The translations under genes and the position numbers were made by a program. DNA of 64,000 nt from Trifolium pratense. Taxonomy: Eukaryota; Streptophyta; Magnoliopsida; Fabales; Fabaceae. Below are positions 22,301-33,881 of this stretch, one piece after another. Numbering within the stretch: position 1 is the stretch's first letter; every line of letters begins with the position of its first letter. The stretch spans positions 40,572,635-40,636,634 of the forward strand of contig NC_060063.1 in assembly GCF_020283565.1 (NCBI RefSeq). Reading direction: 5' to 3'. The notes beneath the pieces are model-generated. The model ran no database searches and was not told the DNA's origin. It saw only the letters and a program-made list of their open reading frames with translations.

Positions 22301-23500
22301 GAGTCTTTTGGTTAGTATTTTTCCTTAAGAACTTAGGCCACCAGAGATGAGGGTTGGGTAATAAGTCTCCACCCTTGCTTGGCAAGTAAAGCTTCATTGA
22401 ATGCTCTAAGGTTCCTAAATCCCAGGCCTCCTTTATTCTTGTGAGAGCAGACCTTTGACCATTTGACCCAATGGATCTTCCTGCAGTCAGTGGAGCTTCC
22501 CCACAAAATTTACAAATCATTTTTTCAAGTTGCTCACAGACCCCTTTAGGAATGAGAAAACTACACATTAAATAGGTGGGGATAGCCTGGACTACAGCCT
22601 TGATTAGAGTTCCTCTTCTAGCAAAAGAAAGTTTCTTCTCTTTCCAACCTTTGAGCTTGTTCCAAATTTTTTCCTCAATAAAATTAAAAACTTTCTTTTT
22701 TGATCTTTCCATATCTGTAGGGAGACCCAGGTATTCAGTGAAGTGAGATAAAATTTTCATAGGAAGTATCTGAGCAATGTCATTTAGGGTTTCAGCTGTA
22801 GTTCCTTTGCTAAAAACCATCTCAGATTTAGAGTAGTTGACCATTTGGCCAGATGCCTCTTGGTAAGTTTGAATGATATCTTTCATCTTAGTGACTTCCA
22901 CTTTGTTGGCCCTACAGAACATTAAGCTGTCATCATCAAATAAAAGATGAGTTATCTCAGGTGCTGTGGGGGAAATGTTTACCCCATGGAGAGCATTCTC
23001 TTTGTGTGCCTTAGAGATTAAACTAGATAAAACATCAGCACACATAATGAAAAGATAAGGGGATAAGGGGTCTCCCTGTCTAAGACCCCTTTTAGGGGAG
23101 AATTCCTGAGAAGGGTGCCCATTTATTCGGATAGAGAATTTAACAGTAGGGAACCCCCTAGCTTCCATAGTAGCTTTAAGGAAAGTCCATTCCACTCTAT
23201 CATAGGCCTTAGCCATGTCAGTTTCTATGCCCACAAAACCTGTTTTTCTTTTAGTATGAGATAGGTAGTGAAAAATTTCAGAAGCTATCAAAGTATTGTC
23301 AGTAATGAGTCTTCCTTTATTGAAAGCACTTTGGTTTGGGCTGATTATATTGGGTAGGATATTTTTGATTCTGTTTGCTATGGTTTTGGTAATGATTTTA
23401 AGAGAAACATTACATAAGGAGATAGGGCGAAAGTCACTAGGAGAGGTGAGATTTTTGACTTTAGGGATAAGGCAAATGTGGGTGGAGTTGAGGTGGCTAG
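22293..23500 (-). pseudogene. LINE reverse transcriptase, main catalytic part
   Basis: The minus-strand reading gives FRPISLCNVSLKIITKT near 23.40 kb, NQSAFNKGRLITDN, DMAKAYDRVEW (motif A), RGLRQGDPLSPYLFI (motif B) and FDDDS (motif C). The expected FADD has become FDDD, so the Ala before the catalytic Asp pair is replaced. After ARGFP the reading jumps to TVKFSIRINGHP, so about 15-17 residues normally found here appear deleted in frame. It then runs to a frameshift near 22305. The N-terminal part of the RT is on the other side of the solo LTR. Confidence 0.85.
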
Positions 23501-26500
23501 TGTAACACCCCGTTTTTCAAAGCATAAAAAGGGGTATTATTTTTTTTTAAAAAAACAACACGCTTAAATAAAATGGCGCGCGTGAACGCCCGCAGCTATC
23601 TCGGCAATTCATCCTTCAATAGAAAATAAATATAACATCAACCCATTATATTACAGGGCTTCCTCGAAGCAAAGTGTGTACCTGAATAATTTACATACAG
23701 CGGATACATTAAGTTCATCAACCAAAAGACACGAGTTATGAACCGAATATATCACAAGGCCAAAAGGCACTAAACATGTCTGAGTATAAATGTATAAGAC
23801 ATACAGTCATCCAAAATACAACTAGGCCCTAAGCCTAACCAAAAATGTAGCCTAACAAGCGCTACTCTCTACTCTCCGGGATAGTCCACGAAGTCCTCGC
23901 CATCCACAAGACCCACAGTCTCGCTTGGCTCTCCGTCATCTAAGGTGGGAGGAGCCCGCGATATGGCATGCAAAATAAGGGTCACCAACTGGAAACAAGT
24001 ATAAAAATACCAAATACACATACCAAATGCCAAGTACCAAAACGGAAAGCGAGTAAACGTCAAACATATTCTCAACACCAAGAATAATAAATAAAGTGCA
24101 CACATAGCCTAATGCAAAACCTCTAATGAATGAACGTGATAACCGTCACTGGTTTCGTAACCCTCTAACACAACAAATGCGACAACCGCCACTGGTTAAT
24201 CACATGCATAACTCCCGGAATCTAACCACACTCAGACAAAGTACCAAACACCGGGTGAAGTCACTCAGACAAATCACCGACACTATCAACTGAGGTACAA
24301 TCACTACAGATCGAATACCGACTTTAACAACTACGGTACAATCACTACAGATCGAATACCGACTAGAACAACTGCGGTACAATCACTACAGATCGAATAC
24401 CGACTAGAACAACTGCGGTACAATCACTACAGATCGAATACCGACTTACCGGTATAGTCACTCAGACAAATACCAAGCCCCGCTCACCAAGAATCCCGTA
24501 GGATTAAGTACTCCACTCACACAACCACACCTCGTGGTCCACTCCCGCAACCACGTATTGAACCCCATAAAATCCCTCAACCATTTGGGTGGACCCACTC
24601 TCGCAATCACACCCCGTGGTCCACTCCCGCAACCACCTCTTACCATGGACGCATGAGCATACGATACCCTTACCTATACCAATGCAACCACAATACATAT
24701 ATTATCACAATCATATGTAATCTCCCAACAAGCATGTCAACACATATATTTCATCAAATACTATGTCAGACAAGTAACCTCATGTATTCATCACGAACTC
24801 ATATCGAGAATACATAATACAAACATGCCAAGCACTCATAAATAGTGCACAAACAAACACACAAAGCATTCACAACAACAAGCATACAACTATGCTATCG
24901 ACGGAATTTAATACGGAAGTAATAAGGTGCCCTTACCTCGGCAAGCTTCCAACACAACCAACTTCACACTATTCTACACTTTCGCGCGCCCTAAAATAAG
25001 CAGCGTACAATCCATAAGTTTCTCCCAAATTTTTTTTAACGAAACTAAACCTATCCACAAAGGTCTAGAGGTGTCTAAGGCACTTCCTAACACTCGGATA
25101 GTGATTCCAAGTTCTCCCCATAGTGATTAAAAATTCACGAAGTTAAATGCACTATTTCTTGCTACGCGAAAATAATTTCGTTTCAAAACAAACTATGAAA
25201 CACATTTAGTTCCAACCCAAAGTAATCAATTCCACACACTAAAACCATTTGAAAGCAACCCATGAACTCTTTAAAAAATTTCACAAAAATAAAAGTTTAC
25301 TCGCATCACAAGTTACAAGTTTTTCCTTTCAAATAAAAACCCTATAACCATTCTTTTAAAACCTATGATCACTCACTAATATCATGATCATTTTCTTATC
25401 ATTGTGGACTTAGAAAATTTTGAAACTCTTGATCCTTTAACAAGGGGGGTGCCACGGCCAATCAACAAAAACAAGGCCAACACTCACAATTTTTCCATTA
25501 CAAAATCCTAGTGATAATCTACTAGTTCTTAAAGTCATTTAATTGATCAATCAAACCATTTTAAGAATTCAAATCAAAATTTCTAAAATGTTCATCAATT
25601 ACTCAAGAACACCAAATTATAATTTTTCTTGTTTCTCAAAACAACTTAATAATCTAACATCCATTTTGTCACAAAGTTCATAACTAACTTCAAAAATAAA
25701 TTCACAAAACAATTACTCATGGTTATGATCATTTCAAATTTTCTCATCAAAACCCTAACTCAAAATTTTGTGAAAACTTAAATCACCCTGGGAATCAACA
25801 CCTACTTAACTTAAATGTACTAGTTAAACCCTCATGAACACTTTTATGTAACCAAAACTAAATGAAACTAAATTCTAGGAAATTTTCTCTCAAGAACATA
25901 ATCATATTTTTCTTAACATCTAAGAGTTTGAACCAATCAAAAGAAGGGAGGAGGTTAGTTACCTCAAGTGAAGGTGATTTCCTTAGCAAGTCTATGATCC
26001 AAAGAGCAAGAATCCAAGCTTTGTAGAAGAAAACAAAATTTGAATGAAGAAGGTGGTGAGGAAATGGAGTATTGGCCGAGGAAGAGAAATGAGGGAGTAT
26101 ATATCATTCTTGCTCTTTGATTCAATGTGGTATAACATCATTCCTAATGTGGTCTTGATCAATTTTGGCCATTGGATCAAAAGGCAAAGTCTCTAGGCCA
26201 ATCCTAGCCCTTGGAATAAGTCTTGGTCACCAAGACAACTTTCATAAATATCTAGATATTTTCCTTCTCACGCCTCACAGCTCTCGCGCGCCGCGACGAA
26301 CAAAACTTGTAAAAACAGAAAACCTACGGAATAAAAGTCCGTCTTAAGACATTTCCAAAACTTATCGCCGAATCTTTTTCCGCGACTGTAATTTTCTTCC
26401 ACACTCCTGAAAATTATTCTCAGGACATATCCTAACTCGCGCAGATATATAAAACTTCCATCTAAAATTCTACGGAATTCAGAAGCCGTAAAATTTTACA

Positions 26501-26772
26501 ACAGCGGGTAAAATTCCTACTCGTTTTTCCAAAAACAAGAATAATCCAAAACTCGTCATTCTGAAAATGCATAAACCTTCTCATACATAAAAGAGGATTA
26601 CAGCCCAAAAGTCTGTGCCTTTTCAGCGCACGAGTACAAAACAGACTTAAACTCAGCAAAAATGCCGCTATTACAACGATACTTACAAAACGACTTAAAC
26701 AAAAACCCTAAAACTTTTATCCAATATTTATTTTCCTTACACAAAATAAACTGTGAAATTACGGGTCTTACA
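23501..26772 (-). mobile_element. 3.27-kb solo LTR, probably Ty3/gypsy (Ogre/Tat-like?)
   Basis: It is bounded by TGTAACACCCCG on the left and GGGTCTTACA on the right, that is TG...CA ends. The 5-bp duplication GCTAG flanks it (23496-23500 and 26773-26777), and the LINE RT frame resumes on both sides. On the minus strand it begins TGTAAGACCC and ends GGGGTGTTACA, typical of plant Ty3/gypsy LTRs, so I orient it minus. No protein domains and no inner LTR pair are present, so it is a solo LTR. Its length suggests the long-LTR Ogre/Tat or related lineages. It carries a 41-bp tandem array. Confidence 0.85.
24295..24450 (+). repeat. 41-bp tandem repeats inside the long LTR
   Basis: GTACAATCACTACAGATCGA starts at 24295, 24336, 24377 and 24418, an exact 41-bp period. 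The last unit is partial. A second family of related words (CACTCCCGCAACCAC, CACCCCGTGGTCCAC) recurs between 24500 and 24640. Confidence 0.93.
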
Positions 26773-26777
26773 GCTAG

Positions 26778-27099
26778 GGTCTCCTTGATTGTTGAGAATG
26801 TTTAGCCCTATATGGAGGATATCAATGCCAATAATATGCCAATAATTGTGGTAGAACTGGGCAGGAAGCCCATCAGGTCCAAGGGCAGCCAGAGGTTTTA
26901 AGTCTTTCATTGCTAGATACACCTTTTCCTTTGTATAACTTTCATTCAAGAGCTGATGCATATCCTGTGTAATCTTACCTTCTACTACTTTCACTGCCTC
27001 CTGGATGTCTTTAGTGTCCTGGTGGGAAAAGAGGTGTTGGAAGTGGTCAATGAAAACCTGCTCAATTTTATCTTCTTCATAGTGAGTTTGCCCTTGATA
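26778..27099 (-). pseudogene. LINE reverse transcriptase, N-terminal part
   Basis: The minus-strand frame reads EEDKIEQVFIDHFQHLF, then EKVYLAMKDLKPLAALGPDG, QFYHNYW and HIGLNILNNQGDP. This is the region leading into RT motif 1 with its GPDG signature. It is flanked by the MULE (right) and the long solo LTR (left), and the frame is open across this block. Confidence 0.85.
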
Positions 27100-27109
27100 A
27101 TCTTTAATC

Positions 27110-28453
27110 GAGTAAACAGTCACTTTCGTCCCTGAAAGTGTCACTCGTTGTCCTAACAGTCCCTGAAACAACAAAAAACATTTAAAAGTCCCTGAATCAA
27201 ACTTCCGTTAGTCAGAATGATCACTGACGTTATCTTTCTGTTTGTTTTTAAGATCTGTCCCCAAATTTGGACACATTGAACCAAGATGTGGTAATTTTCA
27301 GTGACACCTATACAAGAATTAAAATGACAGTAAAAACTAAAATTTCCTAAATAAAAACAAATACAATAAAAATGAACAAAAACAAATCTTCATCTTCTTT
27401 CTCCTCTCTTCCTCACAAACCTCCATCAAGCATCAATATGTCAAACCCACCTTCCATTTTTTTCAAAAATATTTTGGATTAAATAATAGAAATTCATACC
27501 AACTCCTACCTCTATCTTCAAACTTGAAAAAAGAACATTCATTTAAATATGAGAAACATTAATCTACTAACTTATAAAGTAAATTGACACAAATAAATAC
27601 CCCCAAAATTATCACAATAACAACAAGTTTAAGTAAACAAATAAGAGAGAGTAAGGATGGAAATTGACCCATGAAGGTTGTGAACAAATAGGTCGATAAT
27701 TGGTAAAAGTTGGCAAAGAAAAGTTCCACATATCTTCCACTAAATCAAGACCTTGTTCTTGTATCAACAACAACCACTTTACCAACTATCGACCTTGGTA
27801 AATTGTTTTGTGAAGATGCAATTGAGCTAGAGAAGTTAGACAAAGCTTGTAAATAATGAGTTTTCTTCCATGTTTGAGTCAATCATTTCTCCTCTCTAAT
27901 TATCACAATAACAAGTTTAAAGTAAACAAATAAATCTCGGATCTGATTTTTTTGAACTTTCTGCTCTCTTTATCTCTTGAACTTCTTTTGTTGATTTTGG
28001 AAAATATGATTATTCATTTAGTTTTATTCTAATAGAAGAGGGGGTGAAATATGGAGAAATTTGATTTTTTTTTGTTATGGTTTTTTGTTGGGTGAGAAGA
28101 TGAATTCTCGGAAGGGATAATTGGTTGAAGATGAGTTTATTATGAATTTTGGATGAATTTTTCTATTGTTTTTTTTACTATTTTGTTGTATTTTTTTATT
28201 TACAATTTTTTTTATGCTCACTTTCAATTTGATCCTTGCTTAGGTTGCTGTAAAATTAGAATAAAAAATTGTCACATATTAGTCCAACATGTCAAATTTT
28301 GGTACACATCATATAAAACAAACAGAAAGATAACGTCAGGGACCATTTTGACTAACGGATATTAAATTCAGGGACTTTAAAATATTTTTTGATGATTCTG
28401 GGACTTTTATGACAGCGAGTGACACTTCCGAGGACTAAAATGGCAGTTTACTC
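27110..28453. mobile_element. Non-autonomous Mutator-like element (MULE)
   Basis: A 1344-bp insertion in the LINE, with ends GAGTAAACAGTCACTTTCGT (left) and, in reverse, GAGTAAACTGCCATTTTAGT (right). The arms align over roughly 170 bp, both containing GTGTCACTCG, TTAAAGTCCCTGAAT and GACGTTATCTTTCTGTTTGT. The 10-bp ATCTTTAATC flanks it (27100-27109 and 28454-28463), the length range of Mutator duplications, and the LINE codons resume exactly. The interior is AT-rich with no transposase. Confidence 0.9.
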
Positions 28454-28463
28454 ATCTTTAATC

Positions 28464-29522
28464 ATCTCAATAGTGTTCTTGTGCTTTCTGATATTAGCTT
28501 TCATATGGTAGTATTTAGTATTCTTATCTCCCTGCGGGAGCCATATAACTCTAGATCTTTGTAGCCACCACATTTCTTCACACTCAAGAATATCATCCAG
28601 CTCCTTCTCTTTCTTTTTAAGTTGCTCCATACCATGGTGAGTGCCCTTATTGTCACTTAAGTGTAGTAATTCTTCTTGTAAGATTTTGATACGTTTGGGA
28701 ATAATTCCAAACCTTTTGCTACCCCAGTTATGTAGAGCAAAGAGAGTATTTCCAAGTTTCTGATGGGTAGAGCTTTTACTATTATTCCAAGCATTCCTAA
28801 CAATTTGGAAGTGCAAGTCGTCCCTGGTCCATACTTGTTCATATCTGGTGGGTCTAGGCCTGGTTTGTCTCTGAGTCTGGGTGAGGTGTTTGTTGAAATA
28901 CAGAAGGATGAGAACATGATCAAATTTATATTCGAGAAGGTGAAAATTGGTGAAATGAGGGAACATAGTTATCCATCCTGAATTGGCCAGGAATTTGTCT
29001 AGTCTAGCTTTTATGAGATGGAGGCCTTCTCGTTTGTTGGTCCAAGTGAAGATGTCACCCTTATATCCTAGATCCTGTAAATCAGAAGAAGTGAGAGTTG
29101 ATCTGAACAAGGTAGTTAAATTAGTATCAATAGGGTTGCCCCCAAATTTTTTAGAATCATTAATAGTAAGGTTTAAGTCACCAAAGATGAGCCAGTTAGT
29201 ATTGAAATTAGTTGTACTAAGTTGATTGATAAAAGTGCAAGTAAGGTGCTTATGTTGATGTTTTGAATAACCATAAATACCAGTTTTTCTCCATTGGTCG
29301 GAAGTAATAAGGTTAGTGACGCATATACATCAATCTAGTTAAAATCCATATCTCTTATATCTATTTGACAAGTACAATGACTCCAAAGTAAGATAAGACC
29401 CCCAGATTTACCCCTATTCCCATTTAAAGTACAATCAATTGAAAAAAAGTTGTAAGTAGCAGCAAACTTATCCTTTACGTCACTGGTATTTTTATGCATC
29501 TTAGTTTCCATGATAAAAACAA
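28464..29522 (-). pseudogene. LINE endonuclease (APE-type), 5'-truncated
   Basis: In minus-strand readings, [15 protein letters not shown] near 29.51 kb carries the catalytic Glu of the endonuclease/exonuclease/phosphatase fold (METK). GLILLW follows, and GYKGDIFTWTNKREG with IKARLDKFLAN near 29.0 kb forms the C-terminal part. The linker to RT continues to 28464 (EMWWLQRSRVIWLPQGDKNT). The middle is scattered over several frames. The first roughly 25 residues are missing, cut off at the junction with the Ty3/gypsy element. Confidence 0.8.
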
Positions 29523-30749
29523 TGTCAAAAGCAAAGCCAACTTCGAAAATCCTTCAATGAACCTTCTATAATAACTGGCCAATCCAAGAAAACTTCTTAT
29601 CTCAGAAACAAACTCTGGCGTTCCCCATTGCAATACGACATCAACTTTGGCTGGGTCAACCGCTATCCCTCCGCTTGAAATCACATGACCAAGAAAACTC
29701 ACTTCCTTCAACCAAAACTCACACTTCGACAACTTGACATACAACTTCTTCTCTTTCAAAACTTGCAAAACAATCCGTAAATGCTCCTTATGCTCTTCCT
29801 CGGATATCATCAATGAACACCACAACGAACTTATCCAAGAATGAATGAAAAATCCTATTCATGTACTCCATAAAAACACCAGGTGCATTGGTCACACCAA
29901 AAGGCATCACCGAATACTCATAATGACCATACCTCGTCCTAAAAGCAGTCTTTGGTATATCCTCCATTTTCACTCTAATCTAATGGTATCCAGATCTCAA
30001 ATCAATCTTACTAAATACGCAAGCTCCAACCAATTGATCCATCAAATCATCTAACCTCAGAAGTGGATACTTGTTCTTGATCGTCACTTTGTTCAACTGA
30101 CGGTAGTCAATACACAACCTCATACTCCATTCTTTCTTCTTAACCAACAACACAGGTGCACCCCACGACGATACACTAGGTCGAATAAACTTCTTCTCAA
30201 GTAGTTCCTCTAGTTGCTTCTTCAACTCATTCAACTCTGACGCTGACATTCGATACGGTGCCATAGATATCGGGATAGTACCAGATACCAAATCAATAGT
30301 AAACTCTACTTCTCTTTCTGGAGGTACATCTGACACATCTTCCGGAAATACATAGGGAAATTCACAAACAACCGACAATTTTTCCATCTTAACTCCACCT
30401 TCAAGTTTCAAGGATGCAAACAAGGCATACATCTCCAGATGTTCCTTCAAAGATTCTACTACTTCCTTCTCACTCATCAAATATAGACTCTCCTCCGATT
30501 TTGGAAACACAACGGTCTTCTCACAACAATTGATATGGACTCGATTAAATATTAACCAGTTCATAGCAAAGATCACATCTATACCACTAAGTTGGATACA
30601 CACCAGGTCCATACCAAAGTGTCTACCAAACACGGTTACGGGGCAGTCACGACATACAAAACGGGTAGTTACGGAACCATTAGCAGGAGTTTCTATTTCC
30701 ATACGACCAGACATTTCAGACACAGGTATATAAAGACACTTCATGCAAT
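29522..30749 (-). pseudogene. Ty3/gypsy protease-RT fragment, 3' truncated
   Basis: This continues the gag-protease frame of 40698-41764 across the Sirevirus insertion. On the minus strand it includes [21 protein letters not shown] (end of protease), [46 protein letters not shown] and [11 protein letters not shown] (RT motif A). FIDDI near 29.83 kb is the catalytic box. [17 protein letters not shown] and [17 protein letters not shown] form the RT thumb region. Lesions are TAG at 29980-29982 in place of the Gln of GYHQI, and a short deletion right after FIDDI. Sequence then switches to LINE within a few bases of 29522-29535. RNase H, integrase and the 3' LTR are missing. Confidence 0.9.
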
Positions 30750-30754
30750 CAACA

Positions 30755-31797
30755 TGTTGGGTTTTTGTATGTTGGCTACATTTTGCAAAAACATATTTTA
30801 GCCAAGTGTTGAGACATATGTGCTGACCCCCAAGTGTTGTGACAAATGTTGGTACACTTTGGAACAACACCTGTCTGTCTGACTGTGCGCGCCAGCTAGC
30901 GGGTTTTAATTTCTACTCAATCTTTTGAAGATCTGTTTGAAGAATTGTTTCAATGTTTCTTACAGAGGAAGGCGCACGTGTTTAATGTGTTTCAGGAGGC
31001 AGCTAAACCCTAGTTTTATTTTCCAAAGGAATTATATTTTTGGAAAATATATTTTTGCGTTTCAAAAATAGAACTATTATTTTCAAAAATATATCACAGC
31101 TGCCGCAGTTCTAGAAGCCCTAATTTTGTCTTGAAGCCCAAGTCGTTCTACTACTATAAATACGAAGGCAAGCATATGGTTTCAAGCATCTAAAATCGTG
31201 TTATTACAAAGCGTGAGTTTTAGGGATTTTAGAGTGTTAATTGTGAGCCTTTCTTGTGTCTCATTGATGCAAGCTTAGGACCTGAGTGTTTATTGAGTTG
31301 TAAGTGTGAACTTCTCCTAAGCTTTGAAGTACGGAGATTGTTCTATTGTGTTGTGTGGTTTACTCGCAAGCTTTTAAGCAAGAGTGAATCCTAGTTTCTT
31401 AGGAGTGTGTCTCCACCGTTTGTGATCGTTGAATTGAATAACAACGCTGTCTGTGTTGTTAAGGTGGGAATTGGGACGGGGTCTCATATCTAGGAGTTCC
31501 TAGGTAGAAGTGTCATTGGGTAGTGATTAAGTGAGAAGTTGTAAACGGGTGAGTTTAGCTTCGAAGTAATACTGCTGATAGTGGACTTAATTCCTGGATT
31601 GGTATCCCCCAGAGTAGGCTTTAGGCTGAACTAGGTTAACAACTCTTGTGTGTTATTTACTTTACTGTTTGTATTGTTTTATGTTATTTGCTCTGTTTAT
31701 AGACAAGTGTTGGCGCACCGGTAACAACATCTGTCTACAACAGACAAGTGTTGATACACCTTGATCAACACCTGTCCACTGTGTGCCAGGAATTACA
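30755..31797 (+). repeat. 5' LTR of Sirevirus-1
   Basis: 1043 bp, TGTTGGGTTT...GGAATTACA. TATAAATA lies at about 31155, followed by the transcribed region. Compared with the 3' LTR I count three substitutions, one base in a C-run, and a 31-bp stretch (about 31241-31271) missing from the 3' copy. Confidence 0.95.
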
Positions 31798-31815
31798 ATT
31801 GGCATCAGAGCAGGC
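31798..31815 (+). promoter_or_regulatory. Primer-binding site of Sirevirus-1
   Basis: ATTGGCATCAGAGCAGGC starts right after the LTR. It matches the initiator-methionine tRNA 3' end pattern (TGGTATCAGAGC) with one change, the usual primer for plant Copia elements. Confidence 0.9.
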
Positions 31816-31866
31816 ACCCTGTTCTGAATTTTAGGGTGAGCTCCAGGGAAACTTTTTCTGGCTAGG

Positions 31867-33881
31867 ATGGACAAAGAAGGAGGGTTTGTTACCAGACCAC
31901 CTCTTCTGGTTGGTGCTTCAAACTATGACTATTGGAAGTCCCGCATGATGGCCTTTCTAAAACAAATTGATAGCAAGACATGGAAGGCAGTTCTGAGAGG
32001 GTGGACTCCACCTGTGAAGATGGACAAAGATGGTAAACCAACTCTTGAGTTGAAATCTGCTGAAGAATGGTCCAAAGAAGAGGATGAGCTTGCTCTTGCA
32101 AACTCAAAAGCATTATATGCACTATATAATGGTGTTGACAAGCACATATTCAGACTCATCAAAAAGTGTGTCTCTGCTAAGGAAGCTTGGACAATTCTTG
32201 AGACTGTTCATGAAGGTACCTCTAAAGTGAAGCTGTCAAAGCTACAACTCCTAACAACTAAATTTGAGAATCTAAGAATGAATGATGATGAAACTATTCA
32301 GGATTTTCACATGACCATACTTGATTTTGACAATCAATTTGATGCCTTGGGTGAAAAGATACCTGAAGAAAAGCTGGTAAGAAAAATTCTTAGGTCTTTA
32401 CCTAAGAAGTTTGACATGAAAGTCACAGCTATAGAAGAAGTAAAGGATATCACAGATATGAAGCTAGATGAACTGGTTGGTTCACTACAAACCTATGAGG
32501 TAGCTACAAATGAAAAGATGGATAAGAAAAACAAAAGCATTGCTTTCGTCTCAAATGCTGAGGAAGAAGATCAACAGAGTGACACATTAGAAGTGAGGGG
32601 TATAGTCACATTAGAAGTGAATGTGGAACCTTCCTGAAAAAACAGAAGAAGGGGTTAACTGTAACTTGGTCAGATGAAGATTCTGAAGGAGAAGCTGATA
32701 CTGCAAAGGCTATACATGCATTGACAAGTGTATGTACATCTGACACTGAATCATGTGAGGAAGAACTGACCTTTGATGAACTTGCTGAGTCATATAAAAA
32801 ACTGTGTCTGAAGAGTGCAGAAGTCTGCAGAGTCTCTGAAGAGCAAAAAGAAACAATCACTAAGTTGCAAACTGAGAGAACTGCCAATCTGTCAAGAATC
32901 TCTGAATTTAGTGCTAAATGGGAAGAAAGTTTAAAGATCATCGAGGAACAGAAGGCAACTATCATCAACTTAGAAGCAGACAAGATCAAACAACTGACAG
33001 AGATAGCCCATCTGAATGAAGAGGTAACTGAATTAAACTCTCATCTTGAGAATTTAAAGAAGCATGTTCTTAGGTTATTCAAAGGAAGTGATCTAGATGA
33101 AATCCTAGAAACATTACCTACTCCTAGTAGATCCAAAACAGGCATTGGGTATGAATACAAAAATGTTAATAGGATTATGGATTACAACAAATAAGGGAAA
33201 TATATGCGTGAGATAAGCAAACAACCTTCTCCAAAAATGCATGACAGGATGTCGCCACACCTGGCTCCTAGACAGCAGAGACAAGTGTTACCACATGTGG
33301 CACCACATCAGCAAAGACGACAGAGACCTGGATTTATACCTAGACCTAGAAGCAGGTACCACTCATGGAGATGTCATCACTGTGGAAGAAAGGGGCACAT
33401 AAGGCCCTACTGCTACAAATTGTATGGGTATCCAAGTGAAATTCCTCAAGAGTCTGATCCATCCATTACTAAAACAAGGATGGAATGGAAGCAAAAGGAT
33501 GATACAACCAATATCAAGGAGAATACAGCTGAAAGCAGTGGGAAAAGTTTGATTGCCCATACGTCTCTCAGAGCCTCATCAAAAGAAGATTGGTACTTTG
33601 ATAGTGGTTGTTCCAGACACATGACTGGTGTTGAAAAGTATTTGAAGGAGGTAAAATCCTATGCCACAAGTTTTGTGACATTTGGAGATGGAGCAAAGGG
33701 GGAAATTAAAGGTATTGGAAGGCTGATTGACCATGGTCTGCCAAAACTTGAAAATGTTCTCCTTGTAAAAGGGCTAACTGCCAATCTAATCAGTATAAGC
33801 CAACTATGTGATCATGCATTAAAGTTAACTTTACAAAAAATGAATGTCTTGTCAGCAATAATGAAGGAGACATCCTTATGA
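31867..33881 (+). pseudogene. Sirevirus-1 gag and protease, frameshifted
   Basis: Frame one (31867-32637) is the gag capsid part: DYWKSRMMAFLK near residue 20, KLQLLTTKFENLRM, ILRSLPKKFDMKVTAIEE. It stops after a 24-bp duplication (CACATTAGAAGTGA occurs at 32584 and 32608). A second frame continues (32640-33881) with a coiled-coil stretch (YKKLCLKSAEVCRVSEEQ), an in-frame TAA at 33192, then a zinc knuckle CHHCGRKGHIRPYC near 33370 and the protease site [10 protein letters not shown] near 33600. A further frameshift at an A-run near 33835 throws the end out of frame. Intact relatives read these as one polyprotein. Confidence 0.9.

Larger units (their letters stand above)
20838..29522 (-). mobile_element. 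LINE retrotransposon, 5'-truncated, with two nested insertions
   Basis: Read on the minus strand, it runs endonuclease (29.52-28.46 kb), reverse transcriptase (27.10-26.78 and 23.50-22.30 kb), zinc-binding region (22.30-21.35 kb) and RNase H (21.33-20.87 kb). It then ends in an A-rich tail (T-runs on the plus strand at 20838-20848). It is interrupted by a MULE at 27110-28453 and a solo LTR at 23501-26772, each with a target duplication. It begins about 25 codons inside the endonuclease, directly against Ty3/gypsy sequence. Frameshifts and in-frame TAGs make it inactive. Confidence 0.88.

Noticed and set aside
24295..24450. CRISPR-like array
   Set aside because: Units are contiguous 41-bp tandem repeats without unique spacers, inside a plant LTR.
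29980..30870. ORF starting at 30870 as an intact gypsy gene with its own ATG
   Set aside because: The first 40 codons come from the Sirevirus-1 LTR; the true frame continues from gag on the other side of the insertion.
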